This document shows positions 9,198-20,458 of a DNA stretch of 64,000 bases, piece after piece. How positions within the stretch are numbered: the first letter of the stretch is position 1; the number at the start of each line of letters is the position of its first letter. The DNA comes from Galeruca laticollis. Taxonomy: Eukaryota; Arthropoda; Insecta; Coleoptera; Chrysomelidae. The DNA lies in assembly GCA_963921935.1 (NCBI GenBank), contig OY998179.1, forward strand, positions 19,961,114-20,025,113. The letters are read 5' to 3'. The position numbers were made by a program, and so were the translations under genes. The notes below the pieces were generated by a model. It ran no database searches, was not told where the DNA came from, and saw nothing but the letters and a program-made list of their open reading frames with translations.

Positions 9198-11641
9198 TGT
9201 ATTGTTTGTACGTTTTCAATATTTATCTGTGTTTGTGTCTCTAACAGGAGCTTTCTTTCAAATATTTTAAGGTGTTTTTAATATACGACAGTCACAATCA
9301 CACATAGTGAGGAGCCAACAAGACGGATATGAACACAAGTATCAAAATTGAAGCGACAGACTACCGGCTATACAAATTATAAGTTCTTGTATTTTGTTAC
9401 TGCAAACTGTAAACTTTAGTAATATACTCTGTTACTCGACCTTGATGCAACAATTAACCTACCTTTAAGTGTGCTTTTGTAAAAGACCGAAGTCGCTGGA
9501 ATGCCCAACTTAATAATGTAAAGATTCAAAGCGTATAGGTACTACTCTCAGGAGTGGGTGTAAATTTCCTCGGTTTCCTTAAAGTCACTATTTAATTCCA
9601 GGCGCCACCGAATTTTACTACTTTTGGAAAATGCGGAAAACAAATGGGTAGGTACCTAGCAAACGAATTAAGTAACCTAGTCTGGTGTCAAGGGTAGTGT
9701 ATATTACTAATAATTTCTGAAGTAAAGTTCACAATGTAAAAGTTTTAAAACTCTAATCACGGTTATAAATAATTAATTATATATGATATAACAATCTACA
9801 GTTATCTCGTTTAGCACTGCATGATCATACAAGCTTTACACTTTACAACCCGTTGTACACTACACCCTTTTTGTACCTAATACCCCCTAATAAAGTAACA
9901 TAAAGAAAATTATCGATTTTGTTTTACTGAAATTACAAAATATAAATGTTTAGTTTGGGTTTCAGCCAAACTGAATGGTCGAATCCGGGATTTATTATCT
10001 AATTCTCAAAATCGGGCGCAATCACTATATGAACTTAAGTTGGGTTCCAGCCAACCCAGTTCTCCAGTGCAAAATGTCAAATATTAAGGTACTAAAGTCA
10101 AAATAATATGGAGTAGTAAAATCACAGGTAGTCTTAACTAAGGTACTTACCTGCTATGGTATTGGTATGAGTTCCAGTCCACAACCAAATTCCAGTATCT
10201 AGTCCTAATTGTCTCTCCCTTAATCTTGCTTGAAGCAGGTGACTAAACGGAGACTATTTTTGGTCTGACAATTGAAGCAGATGAGCCAATGCAATGAGTT
10301 CGAACTGTCAAATAATTATTCCATCCACGAGGAAAAGGAAGGGAAAAGAAAACCCTCAACACGATGAGGGTTCAACTAAATGACCACACTGGCAAAGGCA
10401 GTCGTTTGGGTTCGATGTTCAAATGAACCTCTGGCGAATTCTCATAAAATAAATCCCTTTCGGTATATATAGTGGCTTCCCAAATTCTCCAAAACTAAAT
10501 CCGACTATATTCTTATAATTTGCGCAAATCAAATCTCGTTCCAATACGGATGAATCCAAAAATTAATCAAACAATTTATAAGCAATTTGCACAAATATGA
10601 GAACCGCAAAAGTCAGTTCCCCCAAAATCGCAGCGGTCGCTTGCCGTGCAAACTATCCTCAAAATGGCTAAATCAGTTTATCCAGCTTACAATGGAAAAA
10701 TCAGAATCAAAAATTATTTATAAAAAACTCAAATTTTATTGTTCCTGTTGGCAATAATGAATAAAATTAAATCAACATACAGGTGGGCATCGACTACTAG
10801 AGGTAGGTTGATCAACAGGTGAAGTGTCGAATAGAAAGTACCATTCAAGATGACTAATTAGCAAAGTATCCGTGACAATTACTATGGTATATGACAATGG
10901 TAATTGAAAAAAAAAACACTCCTTTAGTTATGGTAAATAACATGGATATATATTTGGGATAAACGAAAATCAAATGTTTAAGAATTCCAAAATTGTTCTG
11001 GGTAATGGGATTCCATAGACAAATAATACTATATTTATTTCTCTATGTGGGTTTCATCTCTAGCCTCGCTCTTTTCATCATAATGTTTCGTATTCTCTAA
11101 CTATTCTCAGTCTTGTCTTCTCATCCAAAATAAAAGAGATCGAGAACACTTCGATCGAACGCATCGTGTGAACGCTCAAGTCGATGTTTTATATCTCAAT
11201 TGACAGTTATATGACTTAACCCTTAACCAAAACAAATGCATAACAAAAATATCAAGATTATTAGAGAAAGAAATCAAGACTTCCTTAGGAAAATAGCGAG
11301 AACTAATAAACATCCAGGTAAGACAAAATAGTGGCTGCTAAGTATTTTATTTTAGTTACTGTATGATGACAAAACAAAGACAAGTAAAACAAAGGAAGGT
11401 TACCGAGAAAACAATTTCCATGGAAAATACTAAAGCAGAATGGGAAAATAAATTACTAGAAGAAGGTAACTCTACTACTTTTTATATGGAAACAACCTGA
11501 GTATGGTTTTAAGTCATAGAAAATCACAAATTGTTCAGTAAGATCGACTATAAATGTTTCCGCAGAGTGTTTCGTATTATGGTCATTCTATAGTTCTAAA
11601 AGATATTATACTGATAACGTTTACGGCTTTTAGTTCTGTTA
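9198..11641. other. No recognisable gene
   Basis: A+T-rich sequence without long reading frames. A small hairpin, AACCCTCA/TGAGGGTT, lies near 10353-10372. Nothing else could be assigned. Confidence 0.55.
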
Positions 11642-11679
11642 TCTTATATCTTTAAATGAGCAATTCTTGTATATATATA

Positions 11680-12228
11680 CAGGGTGTCACGGGACTAATG
11701 GGAAAAAAGTCAGGAGCGTATAATCTGAGCCAAAATAATATTAGTACTTCATATAAACTTTTTCTATGTAGGCCCTCGTTTTCGAGTTCTAGGCCTCCAA
11801 AGTTTTAATTTTGAATTTGGTTTTTATTTTTATTATTTTTACTAGTTATTTGATCTTTGCAAAATTTACGGTAAAGCTATAATGTACGTGTATGTTTATT
11901 TTGGAAAGGTAAACAGATTTACAGTAGTGCCTTGAAGCCAGGGACGGACTACTCGCAATGGTTAGTGATCCATAAATTTGCAGGGATGGCACACCCTGTA
12001 TGAAATTATCGAAATTGACTTCCCCACACATTAAGCTAACGAAAAGTTACTCTTGCTGGAATTCGATAAAATAAGCCGTTTAGCTAATATTTACAGTTTT
12101 ATTAATGCACTACGTACAAATTTACCTAACTAACTTATTAATACGATGTACTACAAAAAAATAATTTGAAGATAGCAGATGATAAAAACATTAAGAACTT
12201 ATTTAATGGGAATTAAAAAGGTACGCAG
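11680..12228. repeat. Left terminal inverted repeat of the long-TIR mariner
   Basis: Matches the reverse complement of 13583-14159 from end to end, including GGACTAATGGGAAAAAA, CCCTCGTTTTCGAGTT, GGGACGGACTACTCGCAATG and ATAAAATAAGCCGTT. Confidence 0.85.
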
Positions 12229-12349
12229 ACAACGTAATTAGTTGCTTTTAATCAAAATTACGAACACAACATTATTAAACCATTAAGAAAACCTCATAAA
12301 ACACAAGTTATAAAACAATCGACTGAAACTAATTCCTAAACAACAAAAA

Positions 12350-13462
12350 CTAACGTTTTTCCAATAAATGTTCAATATGAGCTCCTCCCACTTCCAGGCA
12401 CATTCTAAGTCTACGACGGTTGTTTCTTTGCACTTCTAATAACATTGCAGTGTAACACATTTCTGTCTATTAAATCTTGCCTTGTTTGCACAGGTGTTGC
12501 GTATACCTTACTTTTGAGATAACCCTAGAGGAAGAAATCCATAGGATTGACATCTCCTGATCGCGGTGGTCATTGAAAAGGGCCTCCACGACCCATCCAT
12601 CTATTAGGAAACCTTGTGTGTAAATGCTATCGTACATCTAAACTGAAATGAGGAGGGGCCCCATCATGCATGAACCATAAATTCCTACGAGTTTGTAGTA
12701 GCACATCATCAAACAGGTTCCATAACTCATTTTGCAAAAACTCCAAATATCTCTGACCGGTCAAAGTATCGTCAATAAAGTATGGCCCTATCAAATGATT
12801 GCCAACTATTCCTGCCCAAACATTAACCATGAATCTATCCTAGTTTGACTAATGCCATGTGGATTCACATCATCCCATAAATGCATATTATGAGAATTTA
12901 TGACTACATCTCTGTTGAAACCGGATTCGTTCGTAAAGAGAACGTTACTAATAAATGTATTGTCTGCTTGTTGTTGTCGCAGAAACCATTGGCTATACTC
13001 AAGTCGTGAAGGATGATCAGCCACTGTCATACTGTGTACTTTTTTCATGTGAAAAGGATATAACAGCTGTTATTTTAGAACGCGATGCACAACTGATTTC
13101 GAGACGTTATGTTCTCTTGATAATTTTCGTAAACTCGTTGATGGTTCATTATCAACTGCATTTAACAAGTCTTGTTCAACTGCCACAGTACGTACGCTTC
13201 GTACTGGACCTTCTCTACCTTTTTTTTGGCAAAAAACGTCCTAAAATTGAAAACTTTGTTTTGTATACATGGAAAATTACATTTACTTATTCATACCTGT
13301 TTCTCGTAACCTGAGATCAATACGCTCAAACATTCGTCTGTCTGGCAATGCTCTGTTTGCAAAATGTTCTGCATAAAGCCTTCTGGCCTCTAAACAGTTT
13401 CGAGAAACCAGTCCATACATTAAATTCATATCTGCGTATTCAATAAAAGTGAATTCTGCCAT
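12350..13462 (-). pseudogene. Mariner-family transposase, degenerate, with a possible small intron
   Basis: Minus strand from ATG at 13462 to the stop at 12350-12352. The N-terminus reads MAEFTFIEYADMNLMYGL. About 58 bases beginning GTATGAATAAG and ending CAATTTTAG interrupt the frame near 13300 and look like an intron. Then come a helix-turn-helix (LRKLSREHNVSKSVVHRVLK, followed by a stop), the first catalytic box as FTNESGFNRD (Asp replaced by Asn), and the second, WFMHDGAPPHF, intact. The third, GDVNPMDFFL, is followed by a stop where Trp is usual. The C-terminus ends EHLLEKR. There is also a frameshift near 13230. This copy cannot make active transposase. Confidence 0.8.
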
Positions 13463-13582
13463 TGTAACTGTTAAATTAAGGACTTATGAATTATTGACAA
13501 GTACTGACTACGAACTATTCCACACAATGTTTGACAACTAATCCTATGGTTACTTGATAAACGGTAAAAACACTTTTGAAAA

Positions 13583-14156
13583 GTTTTTACCAACTTTCCA
13601 ATTAATGAGTCGTTAATGTTTTTTATCTTCTGCTATCATTAAATTATTTTTTTGTAGTACTGAAGGTAAATTTGGACATCGTATTAATAAGTTAGTTTTA
13701 CCTCGTTGTGTACTTATAAAAATGGTGAATGTACGTAGTGCATTAATAAAACTGTCAATATTAGCCGAACGGCTTATTTTATCGAATTATAACAAGAGTA
13801 CCTTTTCGGTGTGGGGAAGTGAATTTCGATAATTTCATACAGGGTGTGCCATCCCTGCAAATTATTTGGATCACTAACCATTGCGAGTAGTCCGTCCCTG
13901 GCTTCAAGACACTACTGTAAATCTGTTTACCTTACCAAAATAAACATACACGTACATTATAGCTTTGCCGTGAATTTTATAAAGATCAAATAACTAGTAC
14001 AAAAAATAAAAATAAAAACTAAATTCAAAATTAAAACTTTAGAGGCCTATAACTCGAAAACGAGGGCCTGAATAGAAAAAGTTTATATGAAGTACTAACA
14101 TTATTTTGACTCAGATTATACGCTCCTGAGTTTTTTCCCATTAGTCCCGGGTCACC

Positions 14157-14159
<3 letters not shown>
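13583..14159. repeat. Right terminal inverted repeat of the long-TIR mariner
   Basis: Reverse complement partner of 11680-12228. It contains an internal ACAGGGTGTGCCATCCCTGC block in both arms, a second CAGGGTG motif about 310 bases inside the terminus. This suggests that an inner, older end was extended outward. Confidence 0.8.

Positions 14160-14187
<28 letters not shown>
14160..14187. repeat. TA microsatellite
   Basis: About 14 TA units at the right border of the mariner; part of the target run together with 11671-11679. Confidence 0.9.
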
Positions 14188-14190
<3 letters not shown>

Positions 14191-14576
14191 GAAATATCTG
14201 AATCGGCTCCAACGATTTTCATAAAATTTAGTATATAGGGGGTTTCGGGGGCGATAAATCGATCTAGCTAGGAATCATTTTTAGAAAATGTCATTTTATT
14301 CGTGATTTATCGATAATCAACTTAAACATAAACTTGGAAGAAAAATAACAAAAAGGAGGCGTTTGAGTAGTCTCAACTGAAAAATATGACTCTTCCTGAC
14401 ATCTATTGGCGAATAATAATTCTATTTTTTGTGAGCAACTAATTGCTTTAACGACACGACAGCAGATGGCGTTGTTAAGTAACACGAAGTCAATGAGTGT
14501 TTGCTTTGAGGTTAGACTAAAATCAATTGTTTATTTATGTTATTTGTGTCTTCTTAATGCACGTGTTCACTTAAAA

Positions 14577-15734
14577 ATGCCTAAACGATCTTGGAAAAAA
14601 ACGCTTATAAACAATCTAACTTCACGAAGCCGCAACTCGTCTCAAGAACACCTAGAAGAGCATCGTCATCAAACTGATCAGGATTCTCAAACTTCTCACA
14701 GTGAAGACTCATTAAATACAGAACATAATCAGGTTTCTGCTCGTCCCACACGTGCTGCTAAAGTGAGATGTTTGCAAAATTTGACTGAAATTAGACGAGC
14801 AGAAAGGTCTTATGATTTAGATGTTTCACGAGAGCGTGCGGCCCAACGTGTAGCTAATGAAAATAACGAACAACGAGAGCGACGTCTACAAGATTTGCGA
14901 CAGCGTGCGGCAGAGCGTGTAGCTTCTGAGAATGACGAACAACGAGAGCGTCGTCTGCGAGATTTGCAGCAGCGTGCGGCACATCGTGTAGCTACTGAAA
15001 ATGACGAACAACGAGATCAACGTCTGCAAGATTTGCGGCAGCGTGCGGCACAACGTGTAGCTAATGAAAATGAGGAACAACGAAAGCACCGATTAGAAGA
15101 ACAAAGACGTCGAGACGGAAGACGACGTAGGGCTTTAGAACTTAATAATTGTTTGCCGACTTATGAATGTGCCGTTACTGCAGCTGTGCAATATCACGCC
15201 TTAGGACCATTTGAAATTTTGTGTATCCATTGTGGTGCATTGCATTTCGCTCAGGAACGCGTTTCTAATCGTATAAATAGAAATTCTTTTGGTGACTGTT
15301 GTTTGCATGGACGAATTGTAATGGAGCAACCAAAATTTTCGAATGAATTAGTACGTCTCTTTTTAAACCGTCACCCATATTCGAAAGAATTTCATAAAAA
15401 AATAAGAAAGATAAACGCATCTTTTGCTCTAGCATCCTTCAATGTAGAAGATGATAGAACAATAAATAGCCATGGAATTTATAGTTTTATTGTTTGCGGA
15501 CAAGTATATCATAAAATGAATATGGCAGCACATCCGACCCAAAATGATGTTGGTGTCTTTGAACGGCCACAGTATGGACAACTATACTTTTTAGACCCTG
15601 ATGAAGCGGTGAATGAAAGAGTTAACCATCCACTCAATTCAGGAATTACTACCTCAATGATGAAGGTATTGGAGTTTATCGTTCGAGCGCAAAATCGTTA
15701 TGCACAGGGATATATAATGATGCGAGAAGTATAG
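14577..15734 (+). CDS. Helitron N-terminal protein (Helitron_like_N type), truncated
   Basis: I choose the ATG at 14577 (MPKRSWKKTL) because the upstream part of the open frame lacks similarity. Residues about 87-178 are a basic, heptad-like helix of four 23-residue repeats (RAAQRVANENNEQRERRLQD and variants). Next come CIHCGALHFAQERV, then SFGDCCLHGRIVM, HPYSKEFHKKIRKINASFAL and GQVYHKMN, ending in PQYGQLYFLDPDEAVNERVN. The Cys-x2-Cys-G-A-LH box and the QYGQLYFLD box are hallmarks of the domain that precedes Rep in Helitron proteins. The full protein is well over 1000 residues with Rep and helicase. This one ends after 385 codons, just past the N-terminal domain, so it is a deletion product. 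Confidence 0.75.
   Translation: MPKRSWKKTLINNLTSRSRNSSQEHLEEHRHQTDQDSQTSHSEDSLNTEHNQVSARPTRAAKVRCLQNLTEIRRAERSYDLDVSRERAAQRVANENNEQRERRLQDLRQRAAERVASENDEQRERRLRDLQQRAAHRVATENDEQRDQRLQDLRQRAAQRVANENEEQRKHRLEEQRRRDGRRRRALELNNCLPTYECAVTAAVQYHALGPFEILCIHCGALHFAQERVSNRINRNSFGDCCLHGRIVMEQPKFSNELVRLFLNRHPYSKEFHKKIRKINASFALASFNVEDDRTINSHGIYSFIVCGQVYHKMNMAAHPTQNDVGVFERPQYGQLYFLDPDEAVNERVNHPLNSGITTSMMKVLEFIVRAQNRYAQGYIMMREV
14835..15110 (+). repeat. Four tandem 69-bp units inside the Helitron ORF
   Basis: CGTGCGGC begins each unit at 14835, 14904, 14973 and 15042, exactly 69 bases apart, keeping frame. Each unit encodes 23 residues of charged coiled coil. Confidence 0.9.
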
Positions 15735-15753
15735 GATGAAATGAATCGGTTAA

Positions 15754-15766
15754 CGAGCAAAGCTCG
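15754..15766 (+). other. Hairpin near the Helitron 3' end
   Basis: CGAGC-AAA-GCTCG, followed by GTCATCCAGGTA. Helitrons usually have a short hairpin about 10 bases before a CTRR end; the CTRR is not present here, so the end is mutated or the match is partial. Confidence 0.5.
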
Positions 15767-15779
15767 GTCATCCAGGTAC

Positions 15780-16123
15780 TTTATATTTATAAGTGAAATA
15801 CAGTTCAATGTTAATCGATTTAAGAATAGTTATTCATTACACTTTCATTAAAAGAAAATTGGAAGTATATAGTGCTGTATTAATGAAATATTTAATTTTT
15901 AACAAGATTAACTTCCCAGAGAATTTAAACCATAACAACTCGCATGTTGCTGTTATACATAACACGCATTTATAGATGAATACTTGTTAGATTCTTCGAT
16001 ATTAACAAGGCCTGTAGTGCAAAGTAACAAAGATTGCCGGCTTGAATCATATTTTTCATTTCTTATTCCATGGTAGGAGACATTGATATATTGCTTTTTT
16101 GTTGTATTTCATAATAGATCGAT
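15780..16123. other. No recognisable gene
   Basis: A+T-rich spacer between the Helitron remnant and the LINE tail. Confidence 0.6.
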
Positions 16124-17557
16124 TTAGATTAGATTTTAATGGGGATACAATTGCACTGACACCTAAGGTTTATTGTGTGCATCCCCTATCAGAGCTGTTG
16201 TCGCTACTACTACAGCTCCTCTTCCACTTCCAGGGTTCTTATGAACTCTAGTATTTGGGACGGCTTCAATGAAGTTAGATCCTCCCTCTTACAAGTTTCT
16301 TGTCCGAAGCATTTCTTGCTGTGGCTTGCAATGGCGAGGCATTCTAGAACTAGGTGATCCGGAGTTTCATCATCCTCCCCACATAATCTACACTCGTCAA
16401 TGTCTGCTAGACCTTTTCTCATTAGATGCTTCCTAAGGCGGCAATGTTCTGTAAGAAAACCCGTGAGGAGATGTAGCTTATTTTTACTGAGATCCAAACA
16501 TTTTTTGGATCTAGCAGTGTCAAAGTTTCGCAGGACCTTTTTGGAATGCCAGAGTGCTTCTCTTTCGGTGTCCTCTTTTTTCCGAAACACTTTCTTATAG
16601 GAGCATTTTCCTACACCACAAAAAGGCTCCGGGTCAATAAAGGACGTTTGTGCTCCTTTCCTGGCAAGTGTATTGGCCTCTTCATTTCCCGTGATTCCCG
16701 AGTGGCCAGGAACCCAGACTAAAAAGACCCTGTTATTCTTGCCTAATTCATCAAGTTTTCTTCGCCACTCCTATGCCAATTTTGAGTCAATGACATGATA
16801 GCTCAATGCTTTGATAGCTGCTTGACTATCAGAATGGATCGATATGTCACATTTCGGATAGTTTCTTTCTAGGTTCATTTCCACGCATCTTTCGATCGCA
16901 AGTGTTTCTGCCTGAAAGACGCTCGGGAAAGAGTCTAACGATAATGAGTATCTGGTGCCAGGCCCAAATAATCCAGCGCCTGCTCCAGTGGTGATTTTTG
17001 AACCATCTGTATACCATTTAATGGTATTTTCTTCGAAAGTTTGTGTGTTGTATTCCCTTCCCCAGTCTCTCCTCTCATTTAGCATCGTAGTGAAATTCTT
17101 TTCGATACTCACTTTCTTGATCATTTCGTCACTGAGAAGATTCGCTGATGAGATGTATTTTGTTAGAGAGGACCAGGCTCCCTGATTTTTAATACTCTTA
17201 TTGCCTGAACCTTCCTTAGATATTCTAAGAATTGCCTCTTGGGTAGATCTTTCTATCACCAGATGTAGAGGTGTGAGATCTGTAATGATCTCAAGTGCCC
17301 TAGTTGGACACGTTCTCATAGCTCCAGTGATGCACACACAGGCAAGCCTTTGAACTTTGTCGAGGGTGTTCTTCGTGATGTACTGACTTGCTTTTGTATG
17401 CGTATTTGCTGGTCTCACAATCATGGCGTACATCTATCGCAGTATTTTTGGGTAACAACCCCAACTCTTACCAACTAGATTTCTGCACGCCATCAAAACT
17501 CTTATTGCTTTACTAGCAGTTATTACAACATGCTTATTCCACAGAAGCTTACTATCC
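16124..17557 (-). mobile_element. LINE of the I/R1 group, 5'-truncated
   Basis: A minus-strand 3' fragment running from the end of the reverse transcriptase region (LDSKLLWNKH at about 17550) to a 3' tail AAAATCTAATCTAAATC near 16124. About 1.4 kb of an element that would normally be 5-6 kb is present. The 3' tail matches that near 8811. Confidence 0.8.
16210..17557 (-). pseudogene. LINE ORF2 C-terminus: RNase H and terminal zinc-finger region
   Basis: The frame begins after truncation with SKLLWNKHVV and ASKAIRVLMACRNLVGKSWG, the segment after reverse transcriptase in I/R1/LOA elements; a stop precedes MYAMIVRPAN at 17433. RNase H motifs are WYTDGSK (Asp), AETLAIERCVE (Glu) and IHSDSQAAIKAL (Asp). 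In the middle, the stretch between 16771 and 16590 reads VFLVWVPGHSGITGNEEAN, the last RNase H motif with its His. The C-terminus has CRLCGEDDETPDHLVLEC, the C-x2-C-H-x4-C finger typical of these ORFs. One in-frame TAG (near 16769) interrupts an otherwise continuous frame, so the copy is fairly young. Confidence 0.85.
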
Positions 17558-17880
17558 AGGGTTAATAATTTAATAATTTATTCAGACAAAAGTACACTAC
17601 AGAAATACAATATAATGACAATTACACACATGCAGTATTCAATAAAGTATTAGAAAATTAACTCTCTGAATATGTTCCCATAAAGGCAAAGCCTGTCCAT
17701 GGGGTAGTGTATGGTGTATAATAGTAATAATGTTTAATGTTATGTAGTGACAATATATAATGTATTCATTACAGTTTTACAATGGAAAATACAAAAATTG
17801 TTTTACATTAAAATACATAAATTTAAGAGCTGATCAGATTTTTAAAATTTAACACAATTAAAAATTAAAAAGTTACGTCA
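17558..17880. other. No recognisable gene
   Basis: A+T-rich spacer between the LINE and the foldback element. Confidence 0.6.
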
Positions 17881-20458
17881 CGGTTGGAATTTTGTCGCCA
17901 AAATTCTAGTACAAATAAAGGACACCTAGCACAACCTAGCACACCATTTTTTATGGCTAGCACACCAACAGCTTACAATAAAAATGCTTTTGAATTCGGG
18001 TGTGGCCAGGTTAACGCTAGCTACCTCCGGTCGGAATTTTTTCGCCAAAATGCTACCACAAACGAAGGACACCTATCACAATCTAGCACACCATTTTTTA
18101 TAGCGAGCACAGCAACTACACGTTTAATTCTGGGGAGTGGGAAGGAGGTCAATGAAATAACGCTATACTTACTCGATGAATAAATAAATGGATAAATGAA
18201 TAGGTTGAATATATATGTAAAACTGCTGTTTTGATTGTTTCTTACTATAGTTACGAAAAATTTTCGGAATATTCTACTCATATGGTAAAAATTCCAAATG
18301 AAGCAGGATCTTTTCGGAGATAACTCTCCGGCGGTGCCGATAATTTCCCTTTTAAGTCCGTATCAAAGTAACAATTGTTGTTATTATCATAATTTTAATT
18401 TAAAATATCATAAAAATGTCACGGTTTGAAAACGATTCTTCAAGTTTAATCCAAAAATAAGTGATTGAAAATGATCCAAAAAGGTTAATTAAATACCATG
18501 TAATGTTGTTTAAATAATATTAATTTCGCATTAATACAGTTTTATGTCGTCTAATCGAGAAATATTCTATCGAATTACACTCATGAAATTAGTTAGATCA
18601 TTAGTTTTACTTATATAGTCCATGTTACTTGTAATATTATTAGAAAGAATACATATTATTACAACCATCAGCCCTTCGGGGAAACCCTTTCTTAACCCAA
18701 ACATCTGATTCGGCCAGTTTGGATGTACCTACAAGACGTTTATTTACTCTTAAGACCCATAAAAACGGCATTATAAAAATGATTCAAATTTTAACGATAG
18801 ACTTGGTTTAACGACCCTTTTAAAAAGTCCGATGAGAACTTCAGATGGATTATACCTAGTTTTTAGAAAAATAAGAATACCTATGTCGTCAATTTTGCTG
18901 CCTTCCATTTAATACCCATATTGTAAGAAAGCAAAAAAATTAGTCCACTTTCTTTAGTCCGCCAACTTTAGTGATCCGCCATGTTGAATTTAGAATGACG
19001 TCACATACCTAATCATGGATTGGCATGCAAACTAGACGTATATACAGAATTTCAAATCAATCGCTGGAAGATATCTGCTTCGAAACTGAGTTGCAAGATT
19101 GCAACCGAACAAACATACATTGCCAGTTACATACTAAAAATGCATAGTAGTGTTGGTGTCTCATGATATGCCACAGAAATATTCGAAGCTTTGAGTAACC
19201 GGCTCTAAGAATTAAAAGCTGTACGTTCTAACTTGGGAATTTAAAAAAAATCTGATAGTGAAAAGCAAATTTTATGTTATCATTACACTGGTTAATTAAC
19301 CATCAACTTCGGCAATAAATATTCTGGCAAATTTAAATATAAAGTTTGAGTGTTTCTTTTAAATAAGGACTACAGTGAACCAGGATCAGTCTAAAACATG
19401 TATTCTCAATATATTGGAATATTTTTAGGGATCTCAGCCGCCCCTTCCCAGATTGCACAACTTTGTCCAAAGTACATATCCAACACGGCTTCGCTTTTTT
19501 GGACATTTATTTATCCAACATGTCTGTACGCAAACGTTAGTCGTTGCCTTTTTTATAGTGTGATGTAATTTGCAACTTATTCGTGCATGGATTGTTTCTG
19601 ATTCCGTGACTAAATGGTTGAATTTAGTTATTTTGTTTTATTAAAATTACTATTATTTCAACAAAATTACTTTTAAAAGTGAAGGTTTCTTGTATTCTTT
19701 CGTTTTTTAGCATTAATTGAAAATAAATAGATAATTATTAATTAATTAATAGTTAATTATTAATTAATCAAATACCCTGCTAGATGGGAAAATATAGATA
19801 TCACGCACAATCTGGCAACATCTGTTTAGGGGCCATTTTTTATAGGAGAATGATGTTTAGGGACAAATACATCCAACATTTTCATTCATTCGTGTAACCA
19901 TAGCATTATTTTGCAGACGCCCCCCACCCCTGAATTCAAAAGCGTTGTCGATGTACTAGCTATTAAAAATTTTGTGCTGGGTTGTGCTAGGTGTCTTTTC
20001 TTTGTGCTAGCATTTTGGCGAAAAAATTCCAACCGGAGTGGGCAAGCGTTAACCTAGCCCTACCCGAATTCAAGAGCATTTTTATTGTAAGCTGTTGGTG
20101 TGCTAGCAATAAAAAATGGTGTGCTAGGTGTCCTTTATCTGTGCTAGCATTTTGGCGAAAAAATTCCAACCGGGGGGGGGGGCTAGCGTTAACCTGGCCC
20201 CACGCGAATTCAAGAGCATTTTTATTGTAAGCTGTTGGTGTGCTAGCTATAAAAAATGGTGTGCTAGGTTGTGCTAGGTGGCCTTTATCTGTGCTAGCAT
20301 TTTGGCGACAAAATTCCAGCCAGGGGGGCTAGCGTTAACCTGGCCCCACCCGTATTCAAAAGCATTTTTATTGTGAGCTGTTGGTGTGCTAGCTATAAAA
20401 ATTGTTGTGCTAGGTGCCCTTTATGTGTGCTAGCATTTTGGTAACAAAAATCTAACCG
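17881..20458. mobile_element. Foldback-type element with tandem-repeat arms
   Basis: The left arm (17881-18110) and right arm (about 19925-20458) carry the same repeat in opposite orientation: for example TTTTCGCCAAAATGCTA on the left and TAGCATTTTGGCGAAAA on the right. The right arm holds nearly four units with spacing 137, 150 and 136 bases; the left arm holds fewer than two. The 1.8 kb between has no coding sequence that I recognise. Drosophila Galileo and FB elements have this layout. No clear target duplication was found at the borders. Confidence 0.7.
19925..20458. repeat. Tandem array of about 137-150-bp units (right foldback arm)
   Basis: GTGCTAGCATTTTGG occurs at 20004, 20141, 20291 and 20427. 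Each unit also has AGCATTTTTATTGTAAGCTG and, between units, a run of G of varying length (up to about 10 G near 20172 and at 20457). Confidence 0.85.

Larger units (their letters stand above)
11680..14159 (-). mobile_element. Tc1/mariner-superfamily element with about 0.55-kb terminal inverted repeats
   Basis: CAGGGTG at 11680 and CACCCTG at 14153-14159 form the ends, each next to a TA (11678-11679 and 14160-14161), the usual duplicated target. The inverted repeats run inward to about 12228 and 13583 with small differences, far longer than the 20-250 bp usual for this superfamily. Between them is a degenerate transposase gene on the minus strand. The element sits in a TA repeat of the Helitron leader. 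Confidence 0.85.
11642..15779 (+). mobile_element. Helitron remnant, split by a mariner element
   Basis: TC at 11642-11643 follows an A, as expected for a Helitron 5' end, and leads into AAATGAGCAATTCTTG and a TA run in which a mariner (11680-14159) has landed. After the mariner the text resumes with GAATCGGCTCCAACGATTTT and GATAAATCGATCTAGCTAGG, which I associate with Helitron leader regions. A protein of the Helitron N-terminal type follows (14577-15734). Close behind its stop lies a hairpin (15754-15766) like those near Helitron 3' ends. The Rep (HUH) and helicase parts are absent, so an internal deletion joined the N-terminal coding part to the 3' end. The final CTRR is not seen; the 3' border is approximate. 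Confidence 0.6.

Noticed and set aside
7000..11600. tRNA, rRNA or CRISPR-like structure
   Set aside because: No cloverleaf-type pairing with conserved boxes and no evenly spaced short repeats with unique spacers were found here or elsewhere; the regular repeats in the window are satellite, coding repeats or microsatellites.
16175..17185. Plus-strand frames opposite the LINE RNase H
   Set aside because: Antisense shadows of the minus-strand ORF2.
17884..18183. 99-codon frame in the left foldback arm
   Set aside because: Translation of tandem-repeat units; the reverse arm gives similar frames in both strands.
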